Under the pieces are notes generated by a model. The model made no database searches, was not told the DNA's origin, and saw nothing but the letters and a program-made list of their open reading frames with translations. From Biomphalaria glabrata (taxonomy: Eukaryota > Mollusca > Gastropoda > Planorbidae), in contig NC_074726.1 of NCBI RefSeq assembly GCF_947242115.1, forward strand, positions 7,895,070 through 7,959,069: a stretch of 64,000 nucleotides of DNA, written 5' to 3'. Positions 37,501 to 52,500 of the stretch are shown piece after piece. The position numbers and the translations under genes were made by a program. Within the stretch, counting starts at the first letter, position 1; each line of letters begins with the position of its first letter.

Positions 37501-40500
37501 TCCATCTAACCCATTATATTTTTATGTGTGCCTTAAATAATGTCTAGACTAAAAAGCATAGTTTCATCAAAAAGCTTCCATTCTGAGAAAAAAACAAAAC
37601 AAAAAAAAAAATGTGAAGAAAAAAACTGGTATTTACATCTTCCTGTCCACCACCACTGAACTTTCTCTTCTTCTTCCCCCTACGCACTGCTGGTGGGGTC
37701 TCAGGGGGCACCAACCCTTTAGAAATGGCCATGATGAACTCCAGCCGCTTGCGCTGGACAATGTGAGCCTGCTCAATTATCTTACGGCGAGGGGTTCTCA
37801 AATAGAGCCGGTTGACCATTTGGGATAGAATCTCAGTGCATTCCTCTAGCTCTGTCTGCATATCACATGAAAAGAGAATAATAATTGTACATTTCGTTAA
37901 GAAATTTGGTTATTAATAAAGTTAGAGAAAAAAAATGATACCTGTCAAAAATCTAATTGTCCCAATTTTCATTACTAGAAACAAAGTCACAGTTGTTGCC
38001 AATTTAGATGTTTTTTGTTGTGTTTATATTTAAATGTTGAACTGTCTAGCTAATAAAAATATAGGCTCTTTCTTCTCTTTAATGAAATAAGACCTCAGAG
38101 TAAAAGTACTTGAATGAACATTTCTAAAAGAATCTGATCCACACAACTAAGTGCTATCCACAGGTTTATGTTTATTACTATGTGAATAGTCAAAACATTA
38201 AGGCCTAGTGACTATGTTTTGAATCTTTATATTGCAAACAAATGAATTTTTGTCCAGATATCAATGTCTGCTTTTAAATAACAAGGATTAAAAAAAAAAT
38301 AACATGAGCCTACCTGCATGAATTCAAAAACAATTTTTTTATATCCTGGTCCATCAAGGTAATACCCATAGACATAGGAACATTTGAGAACCCTCCTAGC
38401 CTTGAGTAACTGTTGAACAGCATCCTCAACAAACTTAGTTTCTGCCTGGGCAGTAGCTTAAAAAAAAAAATGTCAACTGGTTCTAATGTTTTGCTTGAAA
38501 ATGTATTTTCTCTCTAAGTGAAAAGAACTGAAGATAAAATTGTAAACTGTTCACAAAAATATATTAAGGAGACCACTGATCATACTATGACCTCAGAGAT
38601 GGAGTTGGGATATATAAATAATAATCTTGTAGCTGAAAGCATTTAATATTGTTAGGGGTTAGCAAAGACAGTGGCACTGATGAGGATATACAAAATTGCA
38701 TTAATAAAACTATATTTGCCTTTACCACTTCAAACCATCTTGCCCTCTAAAGCACTGTCTTTACAGAACAAGATCCAAACCTTTAATGCAGATATTAAGT
38801 TGGTTCTTCTATAGAGTTTCGAGACATGAAGAGTCGCATAAACAAATATGGAAAAACTCCAGACCTTCACAGCTGCCTACACCAGATATTGGGAATTAGG
38901 TGGTTCGAAAAGATATCTACTGTCAACTTGTGGGAGAGAACCAAGCAACTATATTGCACAGGATATTAAAAAGCTAAAGTGGAGCTGGATAGGACAAACC
39001 GTGTGATAACTAAGTACCAATGTTGCAAGGCAGGCACTTGATTGGAACCCTCAAGAAAGGATAAAAAAGGGCAGGTCCAAGACAAGGGAGAAGATGAAGA
39101 AAGCTGCTCAGAACTAAGTTCGGTGGAGAGGTGCGGTTGTGGTCCTATGCTCTCCTGGGGATCCACAGCAAGAGCCAACACTATTGACAATATATTCTGC
39201 CATCTGATATTCAAACAAAAAGAGTCATGCCTATATTTAATTAATGTAGCATAAATTCAGCATTGCTATGAGTTAAAAAAAACAACATAATTTTGAATGT
39301 GTTATTAGCTTCAGAATTTGTTGAGCATCTTTATATGAGCTGCTGAGGACAGACATATAAGTCAAAAAAGAGAACCTTAATCGACTACCAGTGGACAACA
39401 GCTATGGATGTGGCAAAATATGTAGGTCAAAGCTGGGACTGAAGTAAGGCACTTATCTTTAATCTTCAGACTTGAAGACTAGCCTTATTATATGAACATT
39501 TTTAAGAAACTTACCACTATCAGTAACTGCTTCAGCTAGTTTCATCATTTTATCTTTAGCTGTTTTTAACAAAGGTTCTTCAAGCTAATAAAAAAACAAA
39601 ACAAGATACATTATTTTCAAATAGTATAACAAACAATACATAAACAATCCTTTAAAAATAAAAAACAAAGCTTACTTACTTTGCACTTACTACTATCTTT
39701 TAATAATGTAGAAGTTATTTCCCTCATTTGATATCAAACAAAATTAATTACCAATTATTAATTGACTAATTGGTTAATTTTTTAATTAATTCACATTTTG
39801 TTAGGTACAATACATAACTTTTTTAAGTTTCAACTTGAATGGGTGTGGGAGAATTAATGAGAACAATTTTCTAAGTGGACCAAACCCTACATATTGAGCC
39901 ATATATGTATTAATTTCCCTTGTTGGTATCAAAGTAATTAATTGACTAATTATTTTGTTTTTTTTTTATTGATTCATGTCTTTTCTTTGCTAATGAATAA
40001 TTAAGTTTCAACTGGATCCAAGAATGGGTTTGAGAGAAATAATATTTATAAACTTCTCCCCAGACAGAAAGAGTTGATATAAGCTTTGTAAATAATATAG
40101 AGCTAATTCTATTTTTTTTTTAAATGACAATAAGTCTAATAACTATTAAGAGAAAGAAAAATACCTAAATGTTTTATATTCAATTTTATCAGAATAAGGA
40201 ATATAATTTACAGACGAGGATGAATAGCATTGATTAAAAGTACAAATATGAAAACTAGATCTATGACCAAGTGTAAGTTAAGTTCATGAGCTAAGCACTT
40301 TAACCAGCACTTTTAACACGGCACTAGCGTGAAAGAATCTAAAAATAAAGATCAGGAATTTCTTTAAACTCGCAAGACCTGATTGAAAAAACTATTTGTA
40401 ATATGGACATCTCTCAACAAGACTAATAATAATTTAAAATAATGACTAGAGTATGTAAAGATCAAACCTTATAACTGTTCTCATGGTTCTTGAATCTTGT

Positions 40501-43500
40501 GTAGTAGTGGACAAATCTGTTCAGCTCTTGCATGTTTTTATTCTTGGACTCTGCCTGAAAAACAAAACAGGTCAAAGTCATAACAAATTAAACGTCATAT
40601 AAAATTCCAATCGAATCAAATGTCAAAAGATTATCTTATGTCTAACAAAGCAAGAGCATATTCATTCATAGTTATCCTTCTTAGAAGAAAAAGTTACTTG
40701 CACAATCCAATCAATTCAAGATGTAATAAATAGAATGTTAAAGGTGGTGAGCTTTTCAAATGCTCATATATATATATTAAAAAAATATGTTATAAACTTA
40801 ATCTCAGATGATCTATATTTCCTAAAACTTTGTTGATGTGCTGTTGGAACATTTGGTTTATTTTGAATACTTGACATTGCTATGTGTTGACATAAAATAC
40901 TGATAAATGAATGTGGTCTAAATTAAAATTTCCTTTTCATTTTATGAGTTTTAAAAAAGTAATAAAGTTCCCCTTACAGACCTTGCGATCTATTGGGCAG
41001 ATCATGTTAATGTCATACATTTCTCTGGCCCACTTTTATTTTAAGAAGTGTGATATGACATTTTTTTCCAGTCCCTGGTCCACTGCCCTGGGGTTTGTAA
41101 AGTACTTTACAAAGTCTGAAAGTTTATTACTGGATTCTAGAAGCATTTTAGCTAAAAGGCCACTTAATATAAATGTTTTATTTGGTTTTAAATTACCTTC
41201 TTTTTTTTAATAATAAATATGACAATAGTGTTAGACCTATCTGCCAATAGCAATTGCTGACTTTTAAATCAAACATTCTTTTTCTTATCTGATGAGGGTT
41301 TTTTACATTTTTTTTTTCATAAAACGATTTTTTTTTTCTTTCAAGAGTCATATGTTCACCAGAACTTAATAAAATGCTAAATGCTGCTAGTAAGATCATT
41401 GGCAACAATTGAACCCCACTTGGACACCTATTTGAGAATAACATTGCTAAGAAAATTACAGAGCACTAAAAAAACACCCTTAGTGTTTCCGGATTTCTAC
41501 AGTTTGCCATCACTAAGGAGATATAAGACACAGATCACAAAAACAAATAGACAAAAGAACTCTTTGGTCATTAAATTATTGAACAAAATGTAATTTACTA
41601 TAGTAAATTTCACATGCTATGTCCATCAGAAACTGTAGAATGAAAGCATGTTTTGTGTGCTATCCTATAAAATGTTTGCTCATATAATGTATTGTTATGG
41701 TTTATGTACAATTGTAAAATGAATGTCCTCACAGATAATAAAGATTTTTTTTTTTTTTTGTTCTAAATAACTATTTGTTTAATGACTTTAAAAAGGAAAT
41801 TTCCAATATAAAATTAATCGAGCCTCTAAACTTAAAAGCTGTACAATAATATAGAATTAACAGAATTACAAGGATTTCATTTCTTAATTCTCTGTTTGAT
41901 ATAAAAGTAATTACAGAATACACAAGCCATGCAGTAAGGCAATCAAAGTTTTCACCTCAGACATGAGCTGTGCACTCTGTTCTTCCACCTTCTTGAGCAC
42001 CTCATAACGATTGCACTTAAAGTAGCCACCTGTTGAGCTGTTGTGGCGTTTCCATTGTTCTAGACACACCCAGCAGAAGTCATACTTACACTAAAGAGCA
42101 AGGAGGGAAAAAAAAGGGAGAGCGCTATCAGCAACAAAAATAAGTTTCTTCACAAATTGTTCATTCAAGCTACAGGGCTAGAAGTTATGTCAATAAAATA
42201 TACATTTATTTGCACAAATATTTACAAACAGTTAAAACACTATTATACATTTTCTTTTAAATTTTATAAAAATTCAGTTATTTCTGATGTTGGCTCACAG
42301 GGAGAGGATAATGAGATCGATAAGTGTTTAAAAATTAATTCAAACATAAAAAATAAGTTCATTCTTTCTAAGTTTTGTATTGTCATTACCAACATCTTTC
42401 CTTTGCATTCCTCGTGGAACATTGCACCTCAGTAAAAACATTCTACTCTCCACTGTCTCTTGCTAGTTTTTTAATTGCTTCCCAGCTCTTTCCTGTCCTC
42501 TCGGCTTCATCTAGTACTCTGCATTGCCATGTCCTTTAATGTCTTCCTCTGCATCTTGTACCCAGGGGGTTCCACTCTAAGGCCTGTCTAGCTCTGTTGT
42601 TGGCATCTCTTTTTAGGGTATGACCAATCCATCTCCACTTCCTCTCTAAGATCTGCACCTCTATATTTCTCTGTTCACCCATCTCCCACAGTTTAGTGTT
42701 TTCTATTTTGTCCTACCAAAGTTTTGTAAACATCATTGATTTCCGAATTTATATCTTTATTAAATTCATTGGCTCTTCAAATAAATTATCTTGCAGGGTT
42801 GTGCAGTAAAATAAGATATGACATTTTTTAGAAACGAAAACAGCATTAGTAACAAAATCTATTGTAATAGCCTTCCTAAAAGTGCAAAGTATTGAGATAA
42901 AAAACAGCTTCAGCTACTGTTCGTTTTCTGAAAGGAAATGTTCTCAAATTGGAAGCCCTCACCTTGCTGCACTTCATGTGGTTGCAACCTTCATTTTTCT
43001 GTATAGGAGACTTACAATTGGGACATGGCTTGGAATTAGTCACAAGCCAAAGGCAGTTGGCAGCCAGCTCTGTTTCCTGTTCTGTTCCATCCACTGAGGA
43101 GAAATGAGGACAGAATAATGAAACACAATATCACACAGGGGTACAACATTGACTGAATAGTGCTGATGTGCCATAACCCTGCACACAAAATATTGAGAAA
43201 TTGAATAGGATTTATTTTGAATTTTGATTTGAATAACGAAATTCTGTGAAAATAATAAATTAACAATGAAATTTGTTCAATATAAATCTAAAAAGAAATC
43301 AATCATGGTGTTATTTTTTATTTAATTTTAAATATTTTAAATATAATTTAGATAAAGTCAAGTATTTAGCTCAATCCTTAAAAATCATTCATTATCAGAT
43401 ATTATATATGACACACATTCCTTTTAAAAAAATACTACTTTAAGGGTATTAAAACTTTTTTTTTAAGAACTATATAAATATTATGAAACCAAAAGATATT

Positions 43501-46500
43501 GATTGAATGGGTATGGCCTTTAATAGAAAAGAATGAGTTGTAGAAAACCATGTAATTTGTATATACTATTTCAAGACATTTCTGATTCCATCCAGCGTCC
43601 TTCCTGTTCTTTTACAATCAGAGTTCCTCTCAGATTTCATCCAGCTCTCTTAATTATAAGATTTAAAATTCTTTAACAGAAATTATAAAAATGTATAGAC
43701 AAATAAAGCTAATGGCTAAATGGCCATGTAGAATGCACTTTGGACTGGTGTCTCAATTCTGCAAGAAAACTGGAAAATGTAAATGGAACAATGCAATACT
43801 AAAATTCTTACATGTTTCTGGTTTGATTTCACTGATTTTCTGAAACCATTTGGTCCAATTATCACAGCTACATGGTTCATGGGACTCCTCTAGACATTCC
43901 CTGTGACAGTTGGAGAACATTGGTTTAAAATATAACAAGCAGATGGGGCTTTACTAACATATACATAAAAATTTTAATCTATCCAGGATTCATTGAAGCC
44001 CTTTGAAATAAAATAGTCTTAATTTTAATATAAGTCTGCCTAGATATGAAATTTTAATGTTTTTCTTCTATTACTAAGATTGAATATTTTACTGCTATTA
44101 TTAAGCTTGAATATTTTATTAAGTTTGAACGTTGCATTGCTTTTATAAAGTATTAATGTTTTACTGTTATTATGCGGTTTGAATGTTTCACATAAAGTTT
44201 AAATGTTTTTGGTTGTTATAAAGTTTGAATGTTTCACCCCTATTATAAAGTTTGAATGATTCACCATTACTATAAAGTTTGAATGTTTCACCCCTATTAT
44301 AAAGTTTGAATGATTCACCATTACTATAAAGTTTGAATTTTTTATTCTACTATTATAAAATTTGAATGTTCACCCCTATTATACAGTTTGAATGATTCAC
44401 CACTATTATAAAAGTTTGAATGTATAACTACTATTATTAAGTTTGTTTTACCGCTATTATAAAGTAAGCATGTTTCACAACTAATACAAAGTTTGAATGT
44501 TTTACTACTTTTAAAAGTTTGAATGTTTCACCACTATTACAAAGTATGAATGTTTCATACTTTAATTTTTTTTTACTTTAGACCACCATTATTACTATAG
44601 TTAAGCCCCACCTAAAACTTCCTCTATGAGTAGATTTCTAATAAATCTAGAATTCTAGATTAAGAAATAAAATCTAGAATTTACATAGAAAATGTAGACT
44701 AGAGATCGAGATAGATTTAGATCTCTATTTATATGCTATTAAAGAAAATAAAGTATTGGAAATTCCTGTTTTGGTTAAAATTCACCCTATTATAACATTT
44801 TTATTCAATGAAAGCTGACATTATTTTTTTTAATCGCAGTTAGGATTGACTTTTTCCTATTGAATGACACCCCAAAATAACAATTTGGTCTATTTTTGAA
44901 AGATTTGTATGAGTTTGAGAAGTTTTTTTTTTTATAATTTCAAGAGATTCCCAGGACTTTTTCTTATATTTTGCAATTTCAGATTTCCTGGAGCTCATAA
45001 AAAATCAAGAGGCCTCAGGAACCCTGAGAAAAAGGGCCAACAGATATGTGGTGCTCCAAAGGTTCAATAGATTGAGGGATAGCGCCGGTGGTGCAAGTTA
45101 AATGTTATAGGTTAAGAAAGGTTTTTTAGAATTGCATTACAAAACTATGAAATACCTAAATAATTTCAAAGTAAGTTATAAATAAAATTGAACAAAATAG
45201 CAGAAGATAGTTAAGTAAATGGTGGTTGAAAAAAATAGCAGAAGATAGTTTAGTAGACGGCGATCAATGGATCAATCCATCACTTACCAGCAGAAATAAT
45301 GACCAGCCCCACAGTCTACACCTCTAGATGTGTCTGAAGGGATTCTGTTTCGCTTGGTACCATGAAGGGACGTGAGATCAAGGTCTGGCAGTTTGACAGC
45401 TTGGCCACAGCCAGGGGAAGGACACCATTTCATGTCAGGGTTGCTATCCACAAAAGCCTTAAAGCATACACAATCACAAATTTTTATTAATATTAGATTT
45501 TGTCTAGTAAGCTAATATAAGATATAGTATTTAATAATATATTAGAAAAGAACAGTAGCTGAAGAGTGATATTAAGTTTGGACTCAAAAAAAAGTCATAA
45601 TATGTCTCATATCATTCAACTTCAGCATCAATCATTTGTCCCTTGACATGCGTCATTGGGGTGCTATGATGGTTTGCATAACCAAACTCTCCATTTGCCA
45701 GTCCATTCTTTCACATTGTTCAGCCAGCATTTCTTTTGATGACCCTTTCTTCGTGCTCTATCTACTGTGCCTTGAAGGATAATTTTTGACAATTAGAAAT
45801 GTCTTACTGAACCAGGTTGATTTTCATCTCTTCACAGTATTGAGAAATTCTTTTTTTGTTATCCAGAGAACTGATTTGTAAAAGAACAATATTGTTTGTT
45901 TTCTTTTCCTGTTATTAAATGCCCAGCAGTTTTCTATAGCATTTACTCTCTAAGACTTGAATTCTTTCAGCCTCAGCTTTTAACTTTTACTATCATATAG
46001 TACAGAAATTACTAGTGAAGAATACATTTTAAATTTACTTAGTTGATGCTACTCATCATTCAACAAACTTTGAATTACAAACCAAAAAAATCAATACATA
46101 TTAGGTTTAATCATCTTAGCCAGATGATTGACTGTGGCTGGATGCTTTGTTAGTGAGTGTACTAAGGCCAACCTACCTTGATGTCAAACTGTAGATATCT
46201 AAGAGCCATATCCCTGGACACTATACCTTCAATGATATCAACAGGAACTAGCATTGTACAGTCATAAGCAGGGCAGGTAATGTGATGGGCATCTCCTTCT
46301 TGAATTTTCACATTTAAATATCTGGAATGTCAACAAAATTATCATCTTTATTTTTTGTTTTCAACAAACATTAGCCATTATTTATTATCAATAGGTTGGC
46401 ATTTCTTAACATGTTAGATAAAACAACTACTCAAATGGGGTTCCATTAAAATATTGCTATTAAAATTGTGTTTTTGTATTTTGTTACAAAGCTTATATCA

Positions 46501-49500
46501 GCACACTCTGACTGTCTGTCAGGTAAAAAGTTTGTTACACGTTATTTCTCCGACAACCAATCTCAGATCAATCTGAAATTTTTCACAATAATGTCTTTTA
46601 CAACACAAGAATCAATAACAAAAATTAACCAATCAGTTAATTAACTATTATTAATTAATTAACTATTGTTAATTAATTAATTAATTATTGTTAATTAATA
46701 AACTATTGTTAACTATTGCTATAGGTCACCGCTCTAAATTGAAACAAACAATATGTAGCTATACAATCTTATCTAGTCAGAGTCCCATGGCATAGAACTA
46801 TTGCAGCTCTATGCTCCACTAGAAGTCTAAATGATTAGGTAAGGCAAGTCTAGTTAAGTCATGTTATATCAAAAAGGTATTGCTAAAAGTCATCAATAAA
46901 GTTAACACCAGTCAACTCAACAAATAGAAGGCTTAAAAATAAAATTCAAATGTTTGAAAAAGTCAGGTTAAATGTCAGTCAGCTAACAAAATACTAACAG
47001 CAAACAGCCTAAATACAAATGTAAAGCTAGGTGCTGAATCAATGACATATTTTACATTAAGGCAGCACTAGGTGGAGTTATATTATATGTTGGTCAGTGC
47101 TGTCCCTTATTTCACTATACTTAATTCACTGTTTTTTTCTCTCATTAAATATTTGATCTCTAATGCTGCCCTTATAAATATTGTAAGTATGCAATTAAAG
47201 ATTGCCTAGTGCTCCTCTTTTTGCACATAATATTTTTCTAAAAACACAAATAACGAAGAAAATACAACCATCTGTCTTTCTTTGATTTCAGTTGGATTTT
47301 TTTAAAAAGTATATTTTAACATATTTTTTAAAACTTTTGATTTGAGAAATGTAATGCAAAAAAAGAAAAAAAGGTTATCTCAGGCCATTCCTAATTTTTG
47401 CATTTACCTTTCCCAGCAGTCTTTGCAGAACTGATGTAAACATGGCATGTGGACGGGCTCGTCAGCAATGAGGAATGTGTTAGCACAGATGTTGCACTAG
47501 AGAAGTAGATAAATAAACAAATATCTGTTTTCAAGAAACTTCAGATAAAAAAAAAATAAAAACAGACAGTTATATTAATTTAAAAAACATAGATTTTGAT
47601 CATATTAATTTTTAGATTGTATTTTAGTTTTCAGCCATCATTTAGTTGACTCTTTTAATACATCAAGCAAATTTTTCAAAAATTAAATTCTGTTGTTGCT
47701 TTATTTTTAAACATTTTATAGATATCTTTTGACCATACAAAAAGATGCCTGGTTTTTCTATATGAATGACTGCTTCTGGATAAGAACGCAGTTATCCAAG
47801 TCCTAATCCCCACTTTCTACAAAAATGGCTCAAACGCCTAGCTACACAGAAATATTCATGGAGTGGACAACCATAAATTATATAGTAAAACCAAGCAGAA
47901 AAGAGAAAGCAGTGTGAGATAATAGCTGACTACAGTTTTGAAAGCCACACTCTTACCTCAGCATCTAGTGGTGTTGGCGCAGTGTGTAAAGGGGAAGGCA
48001 ATGGACTGGCTAAATTTTCTTGGACTTGTGGTTTCTCACTGAACAAGGTGGACGGTAGGGTGACTCCGCACTTCTCACAGCAAGCTATAGGGTCTGATAT
48101 CCAGGCTTCTAACAATGTTTCTCTAGACCATTCTGGACAATATGTAAACTTTTGTTTAATTTCAATGTGAACAGAAATATTCATTCAGTTATCCATTTAG
48201 TCTAACAGCTAATAGACAGGTTTATCATGCCTTTTCCCTTCTATAATTTTCGTAAGACTGAGTAAGAAAAAAAGTTTCCCTTTCAGACCTTGCGATCTAT
48301 AGGGCAGATGATGTTAAGCTCTTCTGTTTCTTTGGCCAAAGTTAAAAAGCAGGGTGTCATGTGGCCAGCACAACGACCAATTGCTTTTACTTTCCCCCAA
48401 CATTAGTCAGGTACCCATTAGAGCTGGGTATTCACCGATATTCAAACCCATGACCGCAGGTTCAGAAGTCAAGCGCCTAACCATTCAGGTGGCGGTATAA
48501 ATAACAATCAAACTATATTTGTTTTTTATTTTTAAAAAGCTTATATTAACTAACTCTGTCTGTTTGGTAAAATGTTGGTAGACATTATTTCTCTGACACC
48601 CAATATTGGATCAAGGTGAAATTTTGCAAAATTATTTCTTTTACCTAACAACACAAGAATCAATTTAAAAAATTAACCAGAAGTTCGAATTCAGCCCCAA
48701 CCTTTTTTTTTTTGTAAATGCTTTTAAAAACTGATTACAGTAGAATGTCCCACAACCAAAATGATGTCCTTCCCTTTTGTTTGATGTACCTTGCTTACCA
48801 TGATTTCTCAAGAGGGCCTCAGCAGTAAACAATGGAACACTTAACATGTCTGCAGTCTCTACAAGCAGTTGGTCTTTTGCTTCCTGGAGGTCTTGTGGAC
48901 GCAATCCAGAGTATTCCTTCTCAAAACAAACATAAAGTGTTTTAATGTTTATAATAATTTTTTAATGCAATTTAATACATTAGTTATCTCACTATTAAAC
49001 ACCGTTCAGTTATTTTTTAATTGATAGTGGAAACATGAGTCATTAACTGATTTTATTAAACACTAGATGAACCAGGTATTGCATTCCAAACATTGTTAAC
49101 AAACAAGTTTATTAATAATTAGAAAAAAATGTTGTAACTGTGTGGTAAACAAGGTAATTAGAACAACTAAGACAAATGATGTAATAAGAAAAACTATGGT
49201 AAACAATGTAATTAGAAAACAGTATGGTAAACAAGGTAATTAAAAAACTATAGCAAACAAGGTAATTAGAAAAACTAAGGTAAACAAGGTAATTAGAAAA
49301 ACAGTATGGTAAACTAAACTTACTTCAACTGGTGTTAATGAAATCCTATCTTCATCTCCTTGAGGAGGCTCATCATTCTTACAAGAAAAAAATTGAAAAT
49401 AGACAAAAGGGAAACACTATTCTAAATGATTACTCTTTATATATTGGGGGCAGATATTGGGTGGAAACTATATATCAAATGTCCTTTGGTGCCACGACTT

Positions 49501-52500
49501 CATTTAATAAAAGTTATGCAACTTGCAACCCTTAGTTGTCATAAAAAAAAACTTTTTTTTAGTCAAGGTCTTAATAAAAAAAAATCCTAATGGCTTTAAA
49601 AAAAAAATCTTTTTCTTGTGATTAAAGGATGCAAAAAAAAAAAAAAGATTAAAACCATAGATGCTATATATAGATTCAAAATCTGGGTATGGTGAAGGGT
49701 GGATCAACTGGAGGATACCAAAAAGAAAAGTTAAAGGTTGTCTTTGTAGTAAAAAGAGGCCGAAAAGTTTGAAAATGAGTCTGTGTGTGCGTATGTGTGT
49801 GTGTGAGGGTCTTATGGTCAAAAAGCAACATAGGGTATCTCAAACATTAAGAAGCCAAAGAAAAGTCAGAGACTGTACATAGGACTAACTTTTTTGTTGT
49901 GGTCGGGAGGTAGGTGGAGGGGGGGGGAGAGCTAATAAGTAAAAGCAATACTGGAATTTACAAGTCATAAGCATATGTGAATATGATGTGTATCCAGGGT
50001 GGTGACTCCACATTATAAAATGGGTCCTACCTAATTGAGTCAAATGTCTATGTCGGAACAAATTATGATGCCTAAAGTGAAAAAATTAGCCAAAAAATGG
50101 ACTCCAGAAAGAAAAAGAGAAACAAAGGGAGACAAAGAAAAAGAGAGGAAGGCTGTCAAATTTCATTGCAACAGATACACTATTTCTAATTTCAATAAAA
50201 TCTGGCCAGTTAATTGAAATTTCAAAAAAGAAAAGGAGGGGATGTTTCGGGCATAATAAACAAAATAGAGCCTCAGAACAATCAATGGGCATAGCTGGTG
50301 TGCAATGCCAGTTACATCATAAATATAAATTAATTTTCTTCACACATGGTTAAATTGTTTGAAGTACACTAACCTTTAGTAATTCAAATATTTTGGTAAT
50401 CTGACACCCAAAAAAAAGTAATGTTCCTTTTTCAGACCTTGTGGACTATAGAGCAGATGATGTTAAAGTCAGCTGTTTCTACGGCCTTGGCTAACAAAGG
50501 TGTCATGTGGCCAGCACAACAACCAAATGCCTCTACTTTTCCCCAACTAATGTTAAGTACCCAATAGATCACGAAATAAAAAAATCCCAGTCTTCAGGAT
50601 TTGAACCCGGAAGCCAAGCACTTTACCACTTAGCCACTGTGTCACCCAAGCTGGTAACCTAATCGTTGGGACTATCAAGAGTAAACTTAAAGAAAGCAAT
50701 ACGAACTCTCTAAGAATAAAATAAACTGGTTTGACATTTCTTTACAGACTAACAAAATGTAATCAACTTACTGAGAACACCATTTTAGACTCAAGATACA
50801 AAGCTATACCAGCATGCCCATTCCTTTCAGCAGCATCACAAGGGGTCAAATTATCCTCATTTTCTAAGAATAAAGGGGCTCCATGCTGGATAAGAATCTG
50901 AGAAAGGTAGAAAAAAAATCAAGCTATATATATTGGTAATCATATGACTATCAAACAGTTTTTTTTTAAAAAGCCAAAAAAATATTTTGGCATAAGAAAC
51001 CTTTTTCTCTAGCATCTCATTAGCTTGATTGTTGCAATGGGCTCATTTTTTGTTTAACAATTAGCAAAGTTCAAAAGTAACTAACACTAAGCAAAAGCGA
51101 CAGCTAAGCAAATAAGTTACCTCGACACATTTATTTAAGCCAGAAGCAGCAGCATAGTGTAAAGCTGTGTTCAGTTTCTGAAACAAAAAAAATTAATTCC
51201 TTCTTACAGAAGCATTAAACAAGAAGAACATGAAAATGCCTTTTTTTTTAAAAAACAAAGCTTATATAGTGTTAAGGGAGACTGCTAAAAACCAATTTTT
51301 TTTATGGGGTGGGATAATTAATATATGTATATTCAATATACTTTTGTAGAAATAAAATCATTTGTGAAAGTGGTGATTAAGACAGCATTAATAAAACATC
51401 TGATACAAAGTTTTCTTTATATTGATTAATATACAGTCTTTGATATAATCTTTACATCAACATACAGTCTAAAGTATAATCTTTACACTAACATTTTATT
51501 ATTTTACTTTACCATAGCTATCTTAAAATTCTTCACGCCTAATTTGCTACCCAAAGCTTATCTTGTCTTATTTAAGAAATCTTATCTCAACTTTTATGTG
51601 AATACCTAATTCTCTAAACAAAGCATAAGGAGGGCTAACTCAATTTATGATACTGGCCCTTATGCTAATTACAAGTTCTTTCCCTTGTTGATACCTTGTT
51701 GATACCAAACAAAATAATTTATTACCCCTTGGTTCCAAATTTGTGTAATGAAACTACTGGTCACAGAAACATGTAAACTTAATTTTGTCTAGAGTATTTA
51801 CAACCCCCCCCTTTTTCAAAAGAAACTTTGGTTCATGTGCCCCCCCCCCTTCCTCCACAGAGAGAGCTATGTAAGCTGCTCCATCAGTGCATTAAATTTG
51901 AAAAACATTGCTTTAACTTGTGAAGTTATCTATCAAGGTGTGAGAGACTACAGAAATACAGGAGAAAAACTCCTACAAATTATAAAGACTAAACATTCAA
52001 GCTATCAGCTACCTTGAAAACTATACTTAAACACGAAATAAACATTATGTATCAGGTCTTAAAATGAAACAACAGCTACAAAGGTGAATGACCTCATCCT
52101 GAGCCTGCAAATCAATTTTCTCTATCTGGCCCTCAGAAAGCGTGGCCCCCCGCCATTTTAATAGATAGTTCAAGCACTCAGCTCTCCTGTTGCATATATG
52201 AACTGACTGGTTATTGGACTCCATGCATACGCAGTGCAGACATGTTTCTTTCCTGGCATTGGTTTTGTTAGGGTTACCACGTTTTGAAAAAAGTAGTATC
52301 CTGTGGAAAAATGATTTAAAAAAATCTTTATAGTATAATCAAATATTATAATTATTAGTTTGTTATGTCCTGTGTTGTATTGGGCAAACACTATTTTCTT
52401 AAGTTTTCATGTAATAAAGTGTTTTATGTGCTGTTGATATGTATCCAGTTAAGATTAACCTGAAGATGTATACATGTGTTGTATTCAAAGAACTATCCCC

